Assembly: GCA_019348495.1 (NCBI GenBank) | Contig: JAHWJI010000010.1 | Location: 1-39,728 of the forward strand | Direction: 5' to 3' | DNA from: Actinomycetota bacterium | Lineage (GTDB): Bacteria; Actinomycetota; Acidimicrobiia; Acidimicrobiales; CADCSY01 | DNA length: 39,728 nucleotides | Shown here: positions 36,141 to 39,728 of the stretch, piece by piece | Layout of the letters: every line of letters begins with the position of its first letter | Position numbering within the stretch: the stretch's first letter is position 1 | The notes under the pieces: model-generated | What the model saw: the letters and a program-made list of their open reading frames with translations, nothing else | What the model was told of the DNA's origin: nothing | The model's database searches: none | Made by a program: the position numbers and the translations under genes

Positions 36141-37097
36141 GTGCGCCACGCCCTTCGTGTCGGGTTCCTCGGTCCCCCCGGCACCTTCACCGAGCAGGCC
36201 CTGCTGAGCGAGCCCGATCTGGCCGGCGCTGAGCTGCGACCCATGCCGTCGATCTCGGAGGTGCTCTCGGCGACCGCCGAGGGCGAGGTCGACCTGGGTT
36301 TCGTGCCCATCGAGAACTCCATCGAGGGCACGGTCAACCTCACCCTGGACACCCTCGCCTTCGAGACCGACCTGCTCATCCAACGGGAGGTGGTGGCGAA
36401 GATCCAGCTCAACCTCCTGGTGCCGCCGGCCACGAGCTTGTCAGAGGTGACGACCGTGGTGTCGATCCCCCACGCCACCGCCCAGGTGCGGGGCTTCCTC
36501 GCCCGCGAGCTCCCCGGGGTAGCCACCCGAGCCGTCAACTCCACCGCCGAGGCCGCCCGCCTCGTGGGTGAGAGCGGTGAGAAGGGCCTGGCTGCGGTGG
36601 GGACGGCTCTGGCCGCCGAGCTCTACGGGCTCGACTTGGTGGCCGTCGACATCGAGGACCACCCCGAGAACCAGACCCGCTTCGTGGCGGTGGCGCCGGC
36701 GGGTATACCCGCACCCAGCGGACACGACAAGACGACCGTGGTCTGCTTCCAACACGCCGACCGCCCCGGCAGCCTGCTCGCCATCCTCCAGGAGTTCGCG
36801 GCGCGCGCCGTCAATCTCACCAAGCTGGAGTCGAGGCCCACCAAGCGCAGCCTGGGCGACTACTGCTTCATCATCGACTTCGAGGGCCATGTGGCCGACG
36901 AGCTGGTGGCCGATTGCTTGCGCGACCTCAAGGCCAAGCTCGCCGACGTCAAGTTCCTCGGCTCCTACCCGGCGGTGGGCCACCACGGCGAGGCCCTCCG
37001 CCGCGACGCGGAGGCGTCCTGGCGCCAGGCGGACGAGTGGCTGAGCCGGCTTCGCAGCGACATCGCCCCTCGCGCGGGGGACGTCCCTTCGGCGTGA
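36141..37097 (+). CDS. pheA: prephenate dehydratase with ACT domain
   Basis: Makes phenylpyruvate in phenylalanine synthesis. The 318-residue protein has the dehydratase domain with RVGFLGPPGTFTEQALL at the start, LGFVPIENSIEGTVNLTLD, and the catalytic TRF in ENQTRFVAVAP. The ACT domain (from about residue 198) has DRPGSLLAILQEFA and the LESRP motif for phenylalanine feedback. No chorismate mutase domain is fused. The C-terminus carries about 20 extra basic/acidic residues. GTG 36141 follows a -10 at 6 bases. It is divergent from larB and convergent with the Rpf gene. Confidence 0.94.
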   Translation: MRHALRVGFLGPPGTFTEQALLSEPDLAGAELRPMPSISEVLSATAEGEVDLGFVPIENSIEGTVNLTLDTLAFETDLLIQREVVAKIQLNLLVPPATSLSEVTTVVSIPHATAQVRGFLARELPGVATRAVNSTAEAARLVGESGEKGLAAVGTALAAELYGLDLVAVDIEDHPENQTRFVAVAPAGIPAPSGHDKTTVVCFQHADRPGSLLAILQEFAARAVNLTKLESRPTKRSLGDYCFIIDFEGHVADELVADCLRDLKAKLADVKFLGSYPAVGHHGEALRRDAEASWRQADEWLSRLRSDIAPRAGDVPSA

Positions 37098-37104
37098 GCC
37101 ACCC

Positions 37105-37140
37105 GTGGCCGGGTGCCGCTCGATGGCGACACCCGGCCAC
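37105..37140. terminator. bidirectional terminator hairpin
   Basis: GTGGCCGGGTG (37105-37115) is perfectly complementary to CACCCGGCCAC (37130-37140), an 11-bp GC-rich stem with a 14-base loop. It lies between converging pheA and the LysM-Rpf gene, so it could end both. No poly-U run. Confidence 0.7.
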
Positions 37141-37149
37141 GCTCTCAGC

Positions 37150-37752
37150 TCAGCCGCAGGAGGGCCAGGGAGACGATCCCCGCTGCTGTCGGAGGGCCTG
37201 GGCCCGCCGGTCCTGCTCGGCGGCCGACGCCGCCGCCGGATCGCCACTGCCACCCACCGAGGCCCATGTCTGACGGTCGAACTGGTAGGCGCCCCGGTAC
37301 TTCCCGTTGGCCGACACCGCGCCATAGTCGCCGCCGGACTCGCACTGGCGGATGGCACCGAGTCCGCTGCCGGTGCGGGCACCAGCCGACTGAGCTCGCA
37401 CCCGCGCGTGGCCGCGGCCCTGACGCTCGGTCGCACGCTGGTTGTGGTTGTGGCTGTGGCTGGAGGCAGCGGGGGCCGCAGCCGGCGTGGTCGGCGCCGG
37501 GCTAGCCGTCGGGGTCGGTTGCGGACACTCGCCCGATGCGCCGTCGGGAAGAGCGAGCTCCCAACCGGGAAGGATGACATCGGGATCGCCGAGCAATTCG
37601 GCGTTGAGCTCGAGCAGCTCCGTCACACGATTGGCGTCGCCGAGCTCACACTCGGCGATCGACGTCAGGGACTCGCCCGACGTCACCGTATGGGTGGGGG
37701 CGGCGGCGGGGGGCACGACGGCCAAGGCCGTCGCCAACAGGAATGCACTCAT
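37150..37752 (-). CDS. secreted LysM and resuscitation-promoting-factor-like protein
   Basis: A 200-residue exported cell-wall enzyme. Residues 1-19 form the signal peptide (SAFLLATALAVVPPAAA), followed by a LysM domain (HTVTSGESLTSIAECELGDA, then LNAELLGDPDVILPGWELAL). A long Pro/Ala/Thr linker leads to the C-terminal Rpf lysozyme-like domain: LGAIRQCESGGDYGAVSANG, then KYRGAYQFDRQTWASVGGSG. The Glu in CESGG is the catalytic residue. A GAGGAGAG ribosome site precedes ATG 37752. The LysM would bind peptidoglycan and the Rpf domain cleave it, promoting growth from dormancy. The 200-base leader was checked for a c-di-AMP riboswitch and none was recognised. Confidence 0.92.
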   Translation of the reverse strand: MSAFLLATALAVVPPAAAPTHTVTSGESLTSIAECELGDANRVTELLELNAELLGDPDVILPGWELALPDGASGECPQPTPTASPAPTTPAAAPAASSHSHNHNQRATERQGRGHARVRAQSAGARTGSGLGAIRQCESGGDYGAVSANGKYRGAYQFDRQTWASVGGSGDPAAASAAEQDRRAQALRQQRGSSPWPSCG

Positions 37753-37940
37753 GAACTTCTCTCCTCTTGGGGGGTTGGATGTCGGCCGGGCGCGCGCGCG
37801 TCGGGTACGGGGGGGTCTGTGTGGGGAGCCAGCCCGGCCGGTCGGGTGGCGGCGGCCCCAATCGGGCCTGCCGCTCCTGGCGGCGACCAGTGTGGCAGCT
37901 CTGACGGAGAACTCCACCTTTCCGCAGCGCCGGCACCGGA

Positions 37941-37946
37941 TAGCGT
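37941..37946 (+). promoter_or_regulatory. -10 element (TAGCGT) for tRNA-Ser
   Basis: TAGCGT lies 7 bases before the tRNA-Ser 5' end, which places transcription at the mature end. The same hexamer precedes tRNA-Thr. Confidence 0.45.
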
Positions 37947-37953
37947 CAGCGCT

Positions 37954-38036
37954 GGAGGGATGGCAGAGCGGCCGAATGCGGAGGTCTTGAAAACCTCTGG
38001 GCGTGAGCCCCGCGGGTTCGAATCCCGCTCCCTCCG
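37954..38036 (+). tRNA. tRNA-Ser(TGA)
   Basis: Acceptor stem GGAGGGA/TCCCTCC, anticodon stem GAGGT/ACCTC with loop CTTGAAA (anticodon TGA, reading TCA), an extended class II variable arm (TGGGCGTGAGCCCC) and T-arm GGGTTCGAATCCCG. Discriminator G; no encoded CCA. The integrase relic begins 40 bases downstream, so the 3' end may be an old attachment site. Confidence 0.96.
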
Positions 38037-38075
38037 CCCCCTCTGAACAGCACTTTTGCTTCCGCCTCCGTCTGA

Positions 38076-38516
38076 AAGGGCGGCTTTGCCACCAAGCGGG
38101 AGGCTCAGCGGGCGCTGCGCGAAGCGCTCTCGCGGGTCGACCAGGGAACCTTCGTGTCTCAGCAGCGAACCACCCTCGGCGACTACCTCGACCAGTGGCT
38201 GGAGACGATCCGGCCCAACGTGAGGGCCACCACCCACGCCGGCTACGAGCGCAACGTGGCCAAGCTCAAGCGCGGCCTCGGCCACGTGCGCCTGGGCGAC
38301 CTGCGACCGATCATGATCGAGCGCCTCTACGCCGAGCTCGCCGCCACCGGCGGACGGGGCGGGACGCCCCTGTCAGCCAAGTCGGTGGTCAACGTGCACC
38401 TGTGCTTGGGTAAGGCGCTGGCGGACGCCGAGCGCCTGGGCATGCTCGCCGCCAACCCCGTCCGGCGGGTGCGGTCGCCTCGGTGGCAGAGCCCCGAGAT
38501 GCGGGTGTGGAGCGCC
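38076..38516 (+). pseudogene. truncated tyrosine-recombinase (phage-type integrase) remnant
   Basis: The frame opens after a stop with KGGFATKREAQRALREALSR, the end of an arm-type DNA-binding domain. It continues with TLGDYLDQWLETIRPNVRAT, YERNVAKLKRGLGHVRLGDL, SAKSVVNVHLCLGKALADAE, the core-binding domain. It stops matching at WQSPEMRVWSA. The N-terminal residues and the whole catalytic domain (R...H-x-x-R...Y) are missing. It sits directly downstream of tRNA-Ser, the usual target of such integrases, so it marks a lost integrated element. A GTG at 38154 could still be used, but the product would be inactive. Confidence 0.85.
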
Positions 38517-38675
38517 GTGGGAGCCACGGGCCTCCCGTCGAGCCTCCAGATAGCAGTCGTCCGCCGCTGCGTCTTACTGCATGTTCACTGCCATCCCGCT
38601 CCGTGCCTCCTCAACATCGTCTCGACCAGCAATCGTGACCGCGACGTCGTCGGTCGAGGGCACGACCTGAGGGCG

Positions 38676-38891
38676 TCAGTGCGCGTAGAGCGCTGGTCGG
38701 TACCGGGGCTGGGGGACGGGCCGGCCGGCCTCCTTGGCCGCCGCCAGCCATGCCTCCTTGGCCACCAGGACCTCGGCGAGAGCCCGATTGGGGTCCCCTC
38801 CGAAGGCGGAGCAGGCCTCCAGATCGGGGATGTCGGCGATGTAGCCCTCGTCCTCGTCGCTGTAGAACACGTTGATGTGGTAGTCGGTCAT
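38676..38891 (-). CDS. HicB-family antitoxin (orphan)
   Basis: A 71-residue protein with the HicB fold: DYHINVFYSDEDEGYIADIP, DLEACSAFGGDPNRALAEVL, then a basic tail ending PVPQPRYRPALYAH. It would neutralise a HicA-type RNA-cleaving toxin, but no hicA was recognised on either side. ATG 38891 overlaps the stop of a short upstream frame (ATGA), whose last codons read RLIERYDLRLEDRG; this may be the 3' end of a truncated partner. The gene sits among remnants, so it may be a survivor of a larger TA locus. Length is normal for the short actinobacterial HicB group. Confidence 0.75.
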   Translation of the reverse strand: MTDYHINVFYSDEDEGYIADIPDLEACSAFGGDPNRALAEVLVAKEAWLAAAKEAGRPVPQPRYRPALYAH

Positions 38892-38954
38892 CCCCGATCC
38901 TCCAGCCGGAGATCGTACCGTTCGATGAGTCGGAGCAACTGGCGCAGCTGGTAG

Positions 38955-39596
38955 GGCTTCAGCCGGAAGCTGCTCGGTGAGGTCCCCGAGCCGGCCGAGG
39001 TGACGTGGCACAACCGAGCGGTGCTCACCAGCTACACCGGCTTTGGCCGCAAGGTCCAGAAGTGGGACCAGCTCGACCCCAACCTGAAGTCGTACGCACA
39101 CATGGCGGTCGCCGCCCTGGTCGGCTGCTCGTTCGGCAAGTCACCCGCCGCCGTGTGCCAGATCGCCCACCGGGCTCGCGACCACGTTGCCACTCGGCGC
39201 CAGCGGATGCCGGTCAGCATGACAGAGCAGCAGGAGGCCGTGGACCGCTTCCTCGCCGCCATCCGACACGGCGACTTGCAAGGCCTCCTCGACGTCCTCG
39301 CCCCCGACGTCGTCCTTGTGTCCGCCGGCGGCGGCCTGGTAGCCGCTGCTCGTCGTCCGATCGACGGTGCGGAACGGGTGGCCGGCTTCATCATAGGTGC
39401 CGCCCGCTCAGTGGACTTCGAGGCGAAGGCCGTCTGGCTCAACGGATCACCCGCCGGCCGGGTCGACATCGGCGGTGAGCTCGACACCGCGGTGAGCGTC
39501 GCTGTCGAGAACGGTCAGATCACGCACATCTACGCCATCCGAAACCCGCACAAGCTGGCCCGGCTCGACGGGGTCGCTGCACTTACACGGACCTAA
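38955..39596 (+). pseudogene. in-frame chimera: CMD-family protein N-part joined to ECF41 sigma C-part
   Basis: One open frame runs from after a stop at 38952 to 39596; the only normal start is GTG 39000 (198 residues). The first part, WHNRAVLTSYTGFGRKVQKW, then DQLDPNLKSYAHMAVAALVG, is a carboxymuconolactone-decarboxylase/AhpD-like protein, cut right after GCSF, where the second catalytic Cys should follow. The frame continues with GKSPAAVCQIAHRARDHV, the second half of sigma region 4, then a SnoaL-like domain with the ECF41 hallmarks, DGGGK degenerated to AGGGL and NPDKL as NPHKL. ECF41 factors are typically encoded next to CMD/oxidoreductase genes, so a deletion joined neighbours. No sigma region 2 remains, so it cannot direct transcription; a stable fusion protein is possible. 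Confidence 0.75.
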
Positions 39597-39728
39597 CCTC
39601 AGGTCGACCGTAGCCCGGCTTCACGTGCTACGGGAGCAACGCCGCAACGAGGAAGATCCACGCCGAGTTCTCCAGTGCACCCATCGCCGAAACGCCACAT
39701 CCTCCGCGACACATCCGAGGACGTCGCC
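39597..39728. other. terminal stretch without a recognisable gene
   Basis: The last 132 bases show no coding frame of note. A minus-strand frame reads a short hydrophobic peptide ending WIFLVAALLP, too short to assign, possibly the end of a decayed membrane protein. Base composition here is less GC-rich than the core part of the window. Confidence 0.3.

Noticed and set aside
37790-37801. Alternating GC stretch before the Rpf gene
   Set aside because: Twelve bases of alternating GC are expected by chance in a genome of this composition.
37753-37940. c-di-AMP (ydaO) riboswitch in the Rpf leader
   Set aside because: Such a riboswitch is known before rpf genes in other actinobacteria, but the conserved cores could not be found in this leader.
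38574-38663. 29-codon minus-strand ORF just after hicB (VPSTDDVAVTIAGRDDVEEA...)
   Set aside because: It reads protein-like and has a GTG start, but it has no ribosome site, no recognised family, and lies in an eroded region.
38037-39728. CRISPR array or complete insertion sequence in the island
   Set aside because: No regularly spaced repeats, no terminal inverted repeats and no transposase were found; only the integrase fragment remains.

Overview
The window is a GC-rich, gene-dense chromosomal segment from an actinobacterium, and the gene set suggests the class Acidimicrobiia. The reasons are a mycothiol-type SigR/RsrA pair, an Rpf-like resuscitation factor, a DUF2342 zinc protein, GTG and TTG starts throughout, and a clpC / lysS / coaX / pan / fol / ftsH / hpt / tilS / DUF2342 order that parallels the Mycobacterium tuberculosis clpC1-to-Rv3626c region. 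The class assignment is an inference; the phylum assignment is firm.

Layout. 1-2400: the 5' end of clpC (minus), a PIN-toxin relic in its leader, a polyprenyl diphosphate synthase (plus) and a complete VapBC toxin-antitoxin pair (minus). 2414-17318: a nearly continuous minus-strand run that begins with tRNA-Thr(CGT), sigR, rsrA, two micro-proteins, the DUF2342 protein, tilS, hpt and ftsH. It continues through folE, folP, a pseudophosphatase, folB, folK, panC, panD, nadB, nadC, coaX and lysS. Many of these genes overlap by 4 bases (ATGA, GTGA or TTGA). This run combines thiol-stress control, protein quality control, and folate, pantothenate/CoA and NAD synthesis. 17447-25067: a leaderless 20-codon ORF, a DUF2254 membrane protein, then holB, tmk, an MFS carrier and topA on the minus strand. 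25185-32009: a DtxR-type regulator divergent from a three-gene envelope redox cluster (two-domain multicopper oxidase, YtkA-like copper-associated protein, membrane-anchored sulfite-oxidase-fold molybdoenzyme). After these come a secreted BNR-repeat protein with a decayed paralogue beside it, and a hemerythrin. 32142-37752: an AI-2E-family permease, a MauE-thioredoxin fusion, larC and larB of the nickel-pincer cofactor pathway, pheA, and a LysM-Rpf protein. 37954-39728: tRNA-Ser(TGA) followed by an eroded island holding an integrase relic, an orphan HicB and an in-frame chimera of two broken genes (CMD-family protein and ECF41-type sigma factor).

A recurring signal across the window is a TAnnnt-like -10 hexamer placed 6-7 bases before an ATG or GTG, or before a tRNA 5' end. 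It suggests frequent leaderless transcription and was used to choose several starts.

Most genes are ordinary core metabolism. The points that stand out are the CMD/ECF41 chimera, the 3-base junction between tRNA-Thr and sigR, the pseudophosphatase inside the folate operon, the copper/molybdenum envelope cluster with a palindrome in its promoter, and the several toxin-antitoxin remnants. No CRISPR array, rRNA, complete insertion sequence or replication origin was seen.
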